A DNA stretch of 64,000 nucleotides. Origin: Changpingibacter yushuensis. Lineage in GTDB: Bacteria > Actinomycetota > Actinomycetes > Actinomycetales > Actinomycetaceae. Shown here piece after piece: positions 8,614-16,687 of this stretch (within the stretch, counting starts at the first letter, position 1; every line of letters starts with the position of its first letter). Location of the stretch: positions 2,418,001-2,482,000 of the forward strand of contig NZ_CP059492.1 in assembly GCF_014041995.1 (NCBI RefSeq), written 5' to 3'. The notes beneath the pieces are model-generated. The model worked only from the letters and a program-made list of their open reading frames with translations, made no database searches and was not told where the DNA came from. Both the position numbers and the translations under genes were made by a program.

Positions 8614-10383
8614 TCATCTGGCGGTATCCGCTGACTTGGTGCTGGCTTCTGATTTGGTGCCGGCCTCCACTTTGGTGCTGGCCTCTGATTTGGTGCCGGC
8701 CTCCGCCTTACGAGCCCGATCCGCTTCTTGTGCCTTGCGCTTTTCAAGTGTGCTCTCGCGTTCCCGCAGGGCATCTTCCCCTGGTCCAGCGAAGTCGCGG
8801 CCGCGCTTCTCGGCCTGCACGGATCCCGTGAAGATTGAGGACTCGTGGCCGGGTGTTTGGCCAGTCTTGGGCCCGCCGCCCGCAATCGCGTCACGGGCCA
8901 ACACCGCCGTGACATCACGTTGAGATACCGGCACCCGTTCGGGTCCATCGATTCCAAGTTCGGAAAGATCCATGACCACGGTGGCCGTCATATCCTCAAC
9001 TGCAGCCTTCGGAACGATGATGCCACCCACGACTGCTTCATCGGGCAGGGATCCGGCGCCTTGGTCCGTAGGGTGCGAATCCTCCTCAGTTTCGGAATCC
9101 AAAGTACCGGCAGCTTCATGAGGATCCGCCGACAGTCCCGCGCGGGCCTTCTCTAGGTCTGTCACGCGGTCTGATTGCGCGGCTCCTTCGGCTATCGCTT
9201 CCGCGTCCGGATCTGGTGCCGCCAGACTGCGGCAATGTGGAATCGCCTGCGGGGCCTGATCTTGTATCCACCGGACTAGGTGTTCGCGCACGTAGTACTT
9301 GATATCTGTCAACTTGGACGAGTTCTCCGCCGAAAGTAGCACTGAGACCTGAAGCTTGGATCCCGTGGCATCACGCACTTGGAGAATCCCCGTATCGCCA
9401 TCCCACAGGTCGGTAGCCGCCAGAATCTCGTTGAGCTTCGCCCTCATGGCGGGTAACGGCACGCTCCAGTCCAGATCAAAATCAACGTAGCCGAGCAGAT
9501 CGGGAGTACGCCGCGTCCAGTTCTCAAAGGTCTTTGTTGTCATCAACGACGACGGCACGATCAACCTGCGCCCATCCCACACTTTGAGCACCACGTAGGT
9601 CAAAGTGATTTCCTCGACGGTGGTGAACTCTTCTTCCCAGACCACGATGTCACCCATCCTGATCGAATCGGAGAAAGCCAATTGGAGTCCTGCAAACACA
9701 TTCCCCAGCGTGGACTGGGCGGCAATGCCCAGAACCACCGAAAACAACCCTGCGGAGGTAAAGAGTGTGGCTCCAATGGTCCGGGCAGAGTTGAAGGTCA
9801 TGAGGATCAGCCCGAATCCGAGCACCCAAATACACACCATGATGATTCGGTGGATGATCTGAAGCTGCGTCTGTGCCTTGCGATACCTAGATGCACCTGT
9901 GTTCTGCATCTCCCGCAGGACAGTACGTTCCATGCCGTCAACAAGGGCCGCCACCAGCCACGTGGTTGCCACAATCACCAAGATGAGGAACAGATGTTCG
10001 CCGGAACTGCGCAACGCGGGCGCGTCCTCACCGGATTCCACAGGCCATGAAAGCCGCATCCCAATCCATATTCCCAACATGGAGAGCAGCAACTTGAGGG
10101 GTTTACTGACCGCCCGGATAGTGGTGCGTGCGATGGGGCGCCGCCTTCCGACATAGGTCAGAAAGCCTTGTAGCGCGAATGCGGCCAGCAGGCCTACAAG
10201 TAGGCCCGCGCCCATTCCCAGCAGCACAGCGATTGTGTCCACCGTTGCGCTCACTACCTCCCCAGCAGCCGGTAACGCTGGGTCCGTAGTAGTTGTGGAC
10301 GACGGCGGCGTGGTTGAACTTGAAGCGGCCGCCACGGCCACGCCTTTTTGTACTACTGACCAAATGCCCTCAGGAACTCCCAT
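8614..10383 (-). CDS. MscS-family mechanosensitive ion channel
   Basis: 589 aa. The N-terminus carries a Ser/Thr/Pro-rich stretch and a first TM at about residues 48-75. Further membrane segments lead to a pore-lining and beta-domain region of MscS type (GLFSVVLGIAAQSTLGNVFA, then MGDIVVWEEEFTTVEEITL). After about residue 385 comes a long ~200-residue hydrophilic cytoplasmic extension ending in Lys/Ser/Glu/Ala repeats. The family vents solutes on hypo-osmotic shock. The tail is extra to the minimal MscS fold and of unknown role. No Shine-Dalgarno site is visible; TAGCCT lies 7 nt before the ATG, so the transcript may be leaderless. Confidence 0.9.
   Translation of the reverse strand: MGVPEGIWSVVQKGVAVAAASSSTTPPSSTTTTDPALPAAGEVVSATVDTIAVLLGMGAGLLVGLLAAFALQGFLTYVGRRRPIARTTIRAVSKPLKLLLSMLGIWIGMRLSWPVESGEDAPALRSSGEHLFLILVIVATTWLVAALVDGMERTVLREMQNTGASRYRKAQTQLQIIHRIIMVCIWVLGFGLILMTFNSARTIGATLFTSAGLFSVVLGIAAQSTLGNVFAGLQLAFSDSIRMGDIVVWEEEFTTVEEITLTYVVLKVWDGRRLIVPSSLMTTKTFENWTRRTPDLLGYVDFDLDWSVPLPAMRAKLNEILAATDLWDGDTGILQVRDATGSKLQVSVLLSAENSSKLTDIKYYVREHLVRWIQDQAPQAIPHCRSLAAPDPDAEAIAEGAAQSDRVTDLEKARAGLSADPHEAAGTLDSETEEDSHPTDQGAGSLPDEAVVGGIIVPKAAVEDMTATVVMDLSELGIDGPERVPVSQRDVTAVLARDAIAGGGPKTGQTPGHESSIFTGSVQAEKRGRDFAGPGEDALRERESTLEKRKAQEADRARKAEAGTKSEASTKVEAGTKSEASTKSADTAR
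8636..8707. repeat. 36-bp in-frame tandem repeat in MscS gene 3' end
   Basis: Two 36-bp units (8636-8671 and 8672-8707) encode the 12-residue block EAGTKSEASTKV and variants close to the stop codon. Confidence 0.85.
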
Positions 10384-10468
10384 GTAGATAAGGCTAGGCT
10401 AATGGGCTGACAATTCCTTGAGGTGGCAACGTTTTTCCAGCCCGTGACTCAGCGCACATGAACTCGAT

Positions 10469-10498
10469 TTGTCCTATCACCGATTCATTGTCTAAGCT
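10469..10498 (+). promoter_or_regulatory. Candidate promoter of the tRNA Glu-Asp-Phe cluster
   Basis: TTGTCC (10469-10474) and TAAGCT (10493-10498) are separated by 18 bp, about 55 bp before tRNA-Glu. The match is imperfect. Confidence 0.35.
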
Positions 10499-10552
10499 TT
10501 AGGAGTTCCACCAAGCGGGAACGTTCGGAAGTAAGGCTTCTAGCCTTCTTAG

Positions 10553-10625
10553 GCCCCCATCGTCTAGTGGTCTAGGACACCGCCCTTTCACGGCGGCGAC
10601 ACCAGTTCGAACCTGGTTGGGGGTA
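10553..10625 (+). tRNA. tRNA-Glu(UUC)
   Basis: Acceptor GCCCCCA/TGGGGGT, anticodon loop CTTTCAC (anticodon TTC) and T arm ACCAG-TTCGAAC-CTGGT. CCA is not encoded. Confidence 0.95.
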
Positions 10626-10649
10626 CAGAGGTCAATACCTCAAAGTATT

Positions 10650-10723
10650 GGCCCCGTAGCGCAGTTGGTTAGCGCGCCGCCCTGTCACGGCGGAGGTCGC
10701 GGGTTCAAGTCCCGTCGGGGTCG
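10650..10723 (+). tRNA. tRNA-Asp(GUC)
   Basis: Acceptor GGCCCCG/CGGGGTC, anticodon loop CTGTCAC (anticodon GTC) and a T loop TTCAAGT. It begins 25 bp after tRNA-Glu. Confidence 0.95.
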
Positions 10724-10727
10724 CAGA

Positions 10728-10755
10728 TGAAATACCCGGGAAACCGGGTATTTCA
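10728..10755. other. Hairpin between tRNA-Asp and tRNA-Phe
   Basis: A perfect 12-bp stem TGAAATACCCGG/CCGGGTATTTCA with a GAAA tetraloop. There is no downstream T run, so it may be a processing or partial termination structure. Confidence 0.5.
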
Positions 10756-10761
10756 CTATCT

Positions 10762-10834
10762 GGCTCTGTAGCTCAGTTGGTAGAGCGTTCGACTGAAAAT
10801 CGAAAGGTCAGGGGATCGACGCCCCTCGGAGCCA
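10762..10834 (+). tRNA. tRNA-Phe(GAA)
   Basis: Acceptor GGCTCTG/CGGAGCC and anticodon loop CTGAAAA (anticodon GAA). The T stem AGGGG/CCCCT encloses ATCGACG, so position 54 is A rather than the usual T. CCA is not encoded. Confidence 0.93.
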
Positions 10835-10841
10835 CAGCTTG

Positions 10842-10866
10842 AAACCCCCGGATTACCGGGGGTTTT
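10842..10866 (+). terminator. Terminator of the tRNA cluster
   Basis: AAACCCCCGG pairs with CCGGGGGTTT around an ATTA loop and runs into TTTT. This is a standard intrinsic terminator. Confidence 0.85.
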
Positions 10867-10961
10867 GCTACGTCTGGACACAAATCCAACAGCCCGAAAT
10901 CTTCGCAGGTACACACAGAAGTACACACAAGACAATTCCACCCCACCCTGTGGAAACTCTC
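10867..10961. other. Non-coding remnant between tRNA-Phe and the IS
   Basis: 95 bp with no gene. It contains GTACACACA twice at a 12-bp period (10909-10917 and 10921-10929). Position directly after a tRNA and next to an IS makes it a candidate scar of an integrated element, but no attachment-site duplicate was found. Confidence 0.3.
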
Positions 10962-11027
10962 GGCCTATAGGACCGTTCGTGTTGCTGGTTTTGTCGTTTT
11001 TCGTTGGTGTTTAGCTGTTTTAGCGTG

Positions 11028-11053
11028 AAAAAGTCGATGTGACTCGACTTTTT
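11028..11053. terminator. IS-internal hairpin upstream of transposase
   Basis: AAAAAGTCGA pairs with TCGACTTTTT around a 6-nt loop, 86 bp before the transposase start. It could block read-through transcription into the transposase. Confidence 0.5.
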
Positions 11054-11138
11054 GGTTGGACATTTCGTGTTGGTTTTAACGCGACTTTTCGGCATGGTGG
11101 TGCGGGAAAGTCGGATTTGAAGTCGGTTGACTTGGGGG

Positions 11139-12260
11139 ATGGGAAATCCTCGATGTGACATCTGTGGCCAGACAATGATCAAGCATGGAACAACTGCTTG
11201 GGGACGCCAACGTTTCCGATGTAAAGCCTGCTCGTCGACCTTGACCCGCCGCAATGATATTCACGCTCGTGATCTGGCAGCCTTCTTGGACTATGTCACC
11301 GGACGCACCCGGTATGCCGACATGCCCGGTCAAGGAAGGAATGCTCGGCGCAGATTCGCCCACTTCTGGCCACTATGGCCTCTCTCGCCTCTAGTGGACG
11401 AGGTCCACCATGTTGTCTTCGTGGACGGGATCTACCTCTCCCACAAGCTTGTCGTCCTGATCGCCTGCACGAAGGATCATGTCGTGGGATGGTATGTGGC
11501 CCGAGGGGAGACCAGTGCCTCATGGGCGGCATTGTTCTCTCGTATTGCACCCCCTGACGTGGTGGTCTGTGACGGAGGATCAGGAATCGCCTCGGCCATA
11601 GCCAAGACGTGGCCCACCACGCGGATCCAACGCTGCACCTTCCACGCCTTCAGCACCATCAAACGCACGACCACCACCCGGCCACGCACCAATGCGGGCG
11701 TAGAACTCTACGGCCTGGCCCGGGCCCTCCTGACCATTCAGACGCGAGAGGAGTCGGTGGCGTGGCTGGGTGAACTCACCACCTGGAATGACAGGTGGCA
11801 AACGTTTCTGGCCCAGCAGACCCACCTTTCATCAGGAACATACGTGCCCACTCATGGCCGTCTGATCCAGGCTCGTAACTCGATCAACACTCTGGCTAGG
11901 AAAGGAACCCTGTTCACCTATCTCGAACCTGACCTGCAGGTGGCAGGTGAGCCGATCCCGGCTACCAACAACCAGATCGAAGGCGGGATCAACACGAGGT
12001 TACGAGCCTTGCTCAGAGAACACCGGGGCATGCCGCTCGACCATCAGATCAAAGCCGTTTTGTGGTGGTGCGATCGCCATACCGAGAACCCGGCTAGCCC
12101 CGCCCGTCTCTTGGCGATCACAGTCACGGACACCCAGATCGCCGCGATCTTCGCCACCACACACCACCGCACCCACGCCCACAACACCATCAACCGTTGG
12201 GGCACCGGCGTGAACTGGACAGACTTCCACCACACCGGAACCTGGCACAACACTTACTAA
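11139..12260 (+). CDS. IS1249-family transposase
   Basis: 373 aa. The N-terminus has a zinc-ribbon-like CDIC...CKAC finger. A DDE catalytic core follows, with candidate acidic residues in VFVDGIYL, VVCDGGSGI and NNQIEGGINTRLR. The C-terminus is His/Thr-rich. It catalyses cut-and-paste or copy-out transposition of the surrounding element. I chose the ATG at 11139; a TTG 12 nt earlier is also open. The frame has no stop or shift, so the enzyme may be active. Confidence 0.9.
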   Translation: MGNPRCDICGQTMIKHGTTAWGRQRFRCKACSSTLTRRNDIHARDLAAFLDYVTGRTRYADMPGQGRNARRRFAHFWPLWPLSPLVDEVHHVVFVDGIYLSHKLVVLIACTKDHVVGWYVARGETSASWAALFSRIAPPDVVVCDGGSGIASAIAKTWPTTRIQRCTFHAFSTIKRTTTTRPRTNAGVELYGLARALLTIQTREESVAWLGELTTWNDRWQTFLAQQTHLSSGTYVPTHGRLIQARNSINTLARKGTLFTYLEPDLQVAGEPIPATNNQIEGGINTRLRALLREHRGMPLDHQIKAVLWWCDRHTENPASPARLLAITVTDTQIAAIFATTHHRTHAHNTINRWGTGVNWTDFHHTGTWHNTY

Positions 12261-12290
12261 CAGAAACCAACACGTTCTGTCCTATAAGCC

Positions 12291-12408
12291 TTAACAGTGC
12301 TCACAAGGCGCTCGGTGTGTCGGCTGGATCGGTAGTCCTTCAAGGACGTGGCGATCGCATTGCGCTACAAAGACTGGTCGATCACTATCCGCCTGCAAAC
12401 TGCTAACG
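12291..12408. other. Short remnant right of the IS
   Basis: 118 bp with no convincing gene. One plus frame is open across most of it (about 37 codons ending at 12406), but I recognise nothing in it. It may be the end of a gene lost when the IS arrived or in a later deletion. Confidence 0.25.
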
Positions 12409-13256
12409 ATGCGCAACATCATTAGAGCCCGAGGCAAGGAAACTAGTTCCACCGCCCCGAAAAGGTCAGGACGGACCCGAACAATGGCACAGCAGGATCA
12501 GGATATGGCCATCGAGAGTATTGGCCTGACCAGTACGCTTGGTGTAGTCCCCACAGACTCCGACGGCACGCAAGAAGACGCATTGCGGTGGCTCCCAACC
12601 TACTCCGGGATCATCACGAAAGCTCAAATTCGCACTCTCGACCGGTGCCCGTCCGCCGATGCAGCTCTCACCTTGACCGGACAGTTCCCCGATGTTGACA
12701 CGTTCTGGGCACGCTTGGCCTACGTCAGCGCGAAATCTGGATGGAAGGCGGCGAGGGCCACGGAACAGGGCATCAAGCAAGCCGAACAGGCAAACCAGAC
12801 TGATCAGGACCGAGACGAATCCTCCCACGCAATCCTCAAAGCATCTTTCACACGAGCGTGGACGATTGGCCGCGCCGCGTGGGTGGCCGAGCATGACGCG
12901 CAACTCACGGGTGCGCGGATGAGTGGTCTAGTCATGCGGGCATTACGCACTGCAATGGGCATCGAGCAGGCTGAACTGGCCGATAAACTCAGAGTCGGTG
13001 AGCGTTCGGTCCGCGCGTGGGAATCGGGCGAAACACTCGCAAACGCTAACGTAAGTGCCGAAATCTGGGCCATATATGGGATGAATGGGTCATCAGCCTG
13101 CGCACTCAGATCCCCAGCGGTGAAATCCCGATATTCCCAGCAGAAACCGATCCGGCTACTCTGCGAGCCGCCGCGATTCTTCTCGGCGGTCACAGGTTCA
13201 CCACTCCGCCAGAGCCGTTCTCCTACTGTGCCTGGACCGAAGGCCGCCCAGATTGA
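12409..13256 (+). pseudogene. HTH (XRE-like) regulator gene with a -1 frameshift
   Basis: Frame 1 runs from 12409 (or ATG 12484). It carries a helix-turn-helix near its end (LRTAMGIEQAELADKLRVG, then ERSVRAWESGE), resembling DUF1870/XRE-type regulators. The natural continuation after EIWAIY is in the -1 frame from 13077 (WDEWVISLRTQIPSGEIPIF) and ends at TGA 13254-13256. The in-frame continuation to 13383 has unlike composition and looks like out-of-frame translation. A one-base loss near 13077 within ATATATGGG explains this. Programmed frameshifting is less likely because there is no heptamer slippery site. It sits next to the IS, in the accessory stretch. Confidence 0.7.
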
Positions 13257-13611
13257 TCCTGCGTGGACCATCAGTGACCGAGCCACATCAGGCATGGTAG
13301 AGGATCACGAGACATGCTCTGACGAACGATACAGGGATCAGGTTAGTTCGGATCGGAAGTTCCGATTCCTCAGGATTTTTTAGGCTCCGCGGTAACGCCA
13401 CATGTAGTGATCAAACGATAGGCACCGAACCTGTCGCTTCTGCCAGCTACACTGTGAGGCAACAGGGCACGCGGCTCAAAACCTCATCACTGCGTCGCGA
13501 TTCCATCATGAGTATCCACTCAATGTGGCAGTTATGGTGGTGCATCGCAGCGTCTTCTTTGACAAGCGACAGCACTGAAGAACTCGAACCCCGTTTAGAA
13601 GGGAAACTTCC
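13257..13611. other. 355-bp gap without a gene
   Basis: I see no convincing coding sequence. A weak terminator lies at 13351-13381. TTGACA occurs near 13560 before the next gene, but no good -10 accompanies it. Confidence 0.5.
13351..13381 (+). terminator. Weak terminator after the HTH gene
   Basis: ATCGGAA/TTCCGAT pair around a tight turn, followed about 10 nt later by a run of six T. Confidence 0.4.
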
Positions 13612-14046
13612 GTGGCGACTGAACAATTCTCGGGACCCATCGGGTACGCCGTATTCGTATCCGAACGGTCAGCTGATTTGAGCGCAGGTCTACGCGCAAT
13701 CCTTGACCGAGCTGGTCAGGGTCTCATTGATCTCATCGACATCGAGGTGATCGCACGCGGCAGCGCCGGTGAGCCTACGAAGCTAGAGTTAACTGATATC
13801 ACCTGCTCACCTGCAGAACGTGCCGCCCTCGCTGGCATTGAATCCGGGATCCTTGATACAGAGGATCTCAACTCGATCTCCGCAGAGCTTACGGATACCC
13901 AACTCGCCGTGGCCGTTGTCTATGAAGACCTAACTCTGTCCGCCGCGGCCGCAGCGTGGGCCAAGGTCGGAGGCACCGAACTTTTCTCCGGTGGTATTGC
14001 CATCTCAGATCTCGAAGTTTCACTCGAAGAAGGAGACCTTCAATGA
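13612..14046 (+). CDS. DUF6325-family protein
   Basis: 144 aa, matching the actinobacterial DUF6325 pattern: an N-terminal GPIGYAVFV strand, LIDLIDIEVIARGSAGE, then LAVAVVYEDL and a hydrophobic AAAAAWAKVGG helix. It is soluble and of unknown function. DUF6325 genes usually sit just before a small SHOCT protein, as here. The start is GTG at 13612 with GAAGGGA 6-7 nt upstream. Its stop overlaps the next ATG (ATGA at 14043), so the two are co-translated. Confidence 0.8.
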   Translation: MATEQFSGPIGYAVFVSERSADLSAGLRAILDRAGQGLIDLIDIEVIARGSAGEPTKLELTDITCSPAERAALAGIESGILDTEDLNSISAELTDTQLAVAVVYEDLTLSAAAAAWAKVGGTELFSGGIAISDLEVSLEEGDLQ

Positions 14047-14333
14047 GCCTGTTTCGCACAGCCGCACGTGCACATGTAGCCACTCGGGTCATCGGCAACA
14101 CTCACCGCAGGCAGCAGCAACGCTGGGCTGCACAAGATTCTGCGGCAGCACAAGCTGCGCCGCCCCAGCCACCAACGGCTCCTCAAGTCGCGGCCACATC
14201 CCAACCTCAGTCTGTACCTGATACAGCTTCCATGCTCGCGCAGCTCGAACAGCTTGGCCAACTACGTACCGCCGGTGTCCTTACGGAAGCCGAATTCGAA
14301 GCGCAGAAGCAACGTATTCTGGCCGCATTCTGA
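14043..14333 (+). CDS. SHOCT-domain small protein
   Basis: 96 aa. The N-terminus is basic (MSLFRTAARAHVATRVIGNT, then RRQQQRW). A Pro/Ala/Gln-rich linker follows, and the last ~35 residues form a SHOCT domain (LEQLGQLRTAGVLTEAEFEA and KQRILAAF). SHOCT domains are short oligomerisation-type modules at protein C-termini. It is translationally coupled to the DUF6325 gene and 39 bp upstream of the NERD-helicase gene, so the three likely form one operon. Function is unknown. Confidence 0.85.
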   Translation: MSLFRTAARAHVATRVIGNTHRRQQQRWAAQDSAAAQAAPPQPPTAPQVAATSQPQSVPDTASMLAQLEQLGQLRTAGVLTEAEFEAQKQRILAAF

Positions 14334-14372
14334 TCCATCATGTTCCGTTGACCCAAGCTTGGTGTTACTCGT

Positions 14373-16088
14373 ATGCCGCACATGATTCCCGCGAACTACC
14401 GCAACTCCACCAACAACTCCGAACGGCGTATCTTTAACGCCCTGGAAGGCATTCTGGATCGGCCAGATTGGTTGGTATTCCACTCGCTAGTTATCAGGCA
14501 GCACACCACAAAGCTCATGGGTGAAGCGGATTTCGTGGTGGTAGTACCAGGGCAGGGCATAGTGGTTGTTGAGGCAAAATCGCCTCAATCGGTCACGTAC
14601 CACGATGGAGAATGGGATCTGCCCGGCACTCCAGCCACTCACAAGAATCCATTTACGCAGATCGACGGCGCCACCGGCAGCATACGTTCTTTCCTTCTGC
14701 GCGAAGGTGCCATTGATGGAGACGAACCTTTCGCCAGACTTGTCTGGTTTACCTCCCTTGGGCGCCATCACTTTGACAATCAGAGCCCATCGCATCTGGA
14801 TTTCTTTGAGTGGGAACTCGCCTGGGCAGACGATCTGACGCGGCCCGCAGCAGCGATTGAAAGAGTCCTCAAAGAAACTATTGCTTGGTTCTCAAAGGCT
14901 AAGGATGTGGTTTACACACCTTCCTCCCTCACGCCAAACAAATGCCACACAATCGAGCAATCGTTGCGCGGCGATTTCACAATTGAGAGAGACTCCCGCG
15001 ATGCTTTCTTCGAAAGGCAGGTTCTGGAGGCTCAGGCGCTAGCAGAGCAACGTTTTGCGCTCGACCTCGTGGAAGCGAACCGCGCTGTCTACTTTGACGG
15101 CCCGGCTGGGTCAGGTAAGAGTTATCTAGCCCTTCAGGCCGCGCTCAGCGCCATCAAGCGCGGCGAACGCACCCTTGTTACATGCTGGAACCTCGCAATG
15201 GCAGAGCAACTGCGTGAACAGGTCAGTACGCTGCGGGGCCCCTCATCTGTGTGCGATCTTGGTTCACTCATGCTGCGGGCCGCGGGGCTGGATGAACATC
15301 CCTCTTCGGCAACGAGGGATTGGTATGAGGACATGCTCCCCCGTCTTGCCATTGCGGGACTTGCCACCCGCCCACAGCTTCGCGGGTTCCGCAACATTGT
15401 AGTAGACGAGTTTCAAGACATCGCCGCAAGCCCCCGCCTCCTCGATTTCCTCTTAGCGCTTGCGGGCCCCGATGTGCACTTCGTTCTGGCCGGCGATGCA
15501 CACCAGCAGATCATGCAGCCTGAATCCGCATACGTGGACCCTTACGCAACTCTGAAAGCTCTACTGCCCGACCTAGTGCTGGCACGAATACAACGCAACT
15601 GCCGTCATGCCCCAAACCTCATCCACGAGTCAGAGCAGATCCTCGGGCATCCATTCGGATTCACGAGCTACTTACTGCCAGCGCACACACCTGGTGGCGC
15701 AGACCAAATTGCAGTCACACCCGATACTTCAACGCATAGCCTCGTCTCTGTATTGAAGCTTCTGACCCAACAGTATGGGAACGCCGACGTCGTCGTCCTC
15801 AGCCCACGAGGCACTCACTCACTTGCGCAACGAGCACTAGATGAACACACAAATGCGAACGCTGCGGACCTCCGATGGCTCCAAGCCAACCTCGGGATCT
15901 CACCTCAACACATCCGTTATGGTTCAATATCAGCACTCAAAGGCATCGAAGTGAGCGCCATCGTGCTAACCGATGTGGGCCAGGACTCCCAACGCTGGGC
16001 CGCAGAACATGGACTCAGCTGGAATGACCTGCTTTACGTGGCGCTCACTCGAGCCAAGTCTCACGCAGTGATACTGCGCGAAGGCTAG
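14373..16088 (+). CDS. NERD nuclease-related domain + SF1 (UvrD-like) helicase fusion
   Basis: 571 aa. The N-terminal NERD domain has GEADFVVVVPGQGIVVVEAK with candidate catalytic D53 and E67-x-K69, a layout like restriction-type nucleases. A superfamily 1 helicase follows, with Walker A (DGPAGSGKSYLAL, about residue 242), Walker B (VVDEFQDI, about 342), LAGDAHQQIM, and C-terminal motifs SALKGIEVSAIVLTDV and YVALTRAKS. All core motifs appear intact. Predicted activity is ATP-driven DNA or RNA unwinding with nucleolytic processing. NERD-helicases often occur in accessory or defence neighbourhoods, and this one lies in such a stretch. A defence role is inference. Confidence 0.88.
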   Translation: MPHMIPANYRNSTNNSERRIFNALEGILDRPDWLVFHSLVIRQHTTKLMGEADFVVVVPGQGIVVVEAKSPQSVTYHDGEWDLPGTPATHKNPFTQIDGATGSIRSFLLREGAIDGDEPFARLVWFTSLGRHHFDNQSPSHLDFFEWELAWADDLTRPAAAIERVLKETIAWFSKAKDVVYTPSSLTPNKCHTIEQSLRGDFTIERDSRDAFFERQVLEAQALAEQRFALDLVEANRAVYFDGPAGSGKSYLALQAALSAIKRGERTLVTCWNLAMAEQLREQVSTLRGPSSVCDLGSLMLRAAGLDEHPSSATRDWYEDMLPRLAIAGLATRPQLRGFRNIVVDEFQDIAASPRLLDFLLALAGPDVHFVLAGDAHQQIMQPESAYVDPYATLKALLPDLVLARIQRNCRHAPNLIHESEQILGHPFGFTSYLLPAHTPGGADQIAVTPDTSTHSLVSVLKLLTQQYGNADVVVLSPRGTHSLAQRALDEHTNANAADLRWLQANLGISPQHIRYGSISALKGIEVSAIVLTDVGQDSQRWAAEHGLSWNDLLYVALTRAKSHAVILREG

Positions 16089-16098
16089 TCCCCGCGGC

Positions 16099-16147
16099 CA
16101 CAACTGCGCGGCCCAACCGCTTGTTCACAACTGCGCGGCCCAACCGC
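16099..16147. repeat. 22-bp direct repeat after the NERD-helicase gene
   Basis: Two identical 22-bp copies (16099-16120 and 16126-16147) are separated by TTGTT and begin 11 bp after the helicase stop. Confidence 0.9.
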
Positions 16148-16197
16148 GAGTTAACGTCCACTAGCCCGCTATTTGGCCTATCTTGAGCTCTTCTTTC

Positions 16198-16458
16198 CTA
16201 ACTCTTTCTTCCCGTTAAGAAACCATAGATCACCAGTACGACAATCGAACCTACTATCGCCAGCAGCCACGTCTGGATGCTCCAGAAATCTTCCAAACCA
16301 ACATTGAAGATGATGGAGCCTAGCCACCCACCAAGAGCTGCGCCGATTACTCCAACCACAAGTGATCCGAGCCAGCCTCCGGGAGCCGCATCCTTCCAAA
16401 TCGCCTTCGCAATAGATCCAGCGATAAGCCCCAACACTATCCATCCTAGAAATCCCAT
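16198..16458 (-). CDS. GlsB/YeaQ/YmgE-family stress membrane protein
   Basis: 86 aa with three short transmembrane segments rich in glycine (GWIVLGLIAGSIAKAIW, GGWLGSLVVGVIGAALGGWL, TWLLAIVGSIVVLVIYGFL). This is the transglycosylase-associated/YeaQ family, small inner-membrane proteins often induced by stress. AAGGAGAAGACC supports the ATG at 16458. It is divergent from the Holin-X/DUF3618 pair, with a 229-bp shared upstream region. Confidence 0.9.
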   Translation of the reverse strand: MGFLGWIVLGLIAGSIAKAIWKDAAPGGWLGSLVVGVIGAALGGWLGSIIFNVGLEDFWSIQTWLLAIVGSIVVLVIYGFLTGRKS

Positions 16459-16687
16459 GGTCTTCTCCTTCGGTCATTGTTCGGACAACCCATGGTCGCA
16501 CCTTCTGAACTGTGACACAAGTCTCTTCCTCTGGTTGTGGACGGAACCAACCTTCCACATACCCAGATGTTCCTCGCCCTCGAAGTCGCCAATATGTCAC
16601 AATTCGGCAAGAATAGGGATAGCCGGCCACAGCCGGTCTTATTGACCGAATCTGGAAGTTGCCCGCACACAGAAGGAGTTGCTCATC

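Larger units (their letters stand above)
10962..12290 (+). mobile_element. IS1249-like insertion sequence (IS256 group)
   Basis: About 1.33 kb with one transposase gene. The ends form imperfect 22-bp terminal inverted repeats: left 10962-10983 starts GGCCTATAGGAC, and right 12269-12290 read in reverse starts GGCTTATAGGAC. The usual 8-9 bp target duplication of the group is not visible (left flank AAACTCTC, right flank TTAACAGT). This suggests a later deletion or rearrangement beside the element. The transposase ORF is intact. Confidence 0.87.

Noticed and set aside
10728-10755. tRNA-Asp/Phe spacer hairpin as a riboswitch or small RNA
   Set aside because: It is a simple 28-nt hairpin between co-transcribed tRNAs. 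Processing or partial termination is enough to explain it.
13077-13256. Programmed -1 frameshifting in the HTH gene
   Set aside because: No X-XXY-YYZ heptamer or downstream pseudoknot is visible. A simple one-base deletion explains it better.
14373-16088. NERD-helicase as part of a Gabija-type defence pair
   Set aside because: No GajA-like OLD/TOPRIM nuclease is adjacent, and the nuclease domain is fused and of NERD type.
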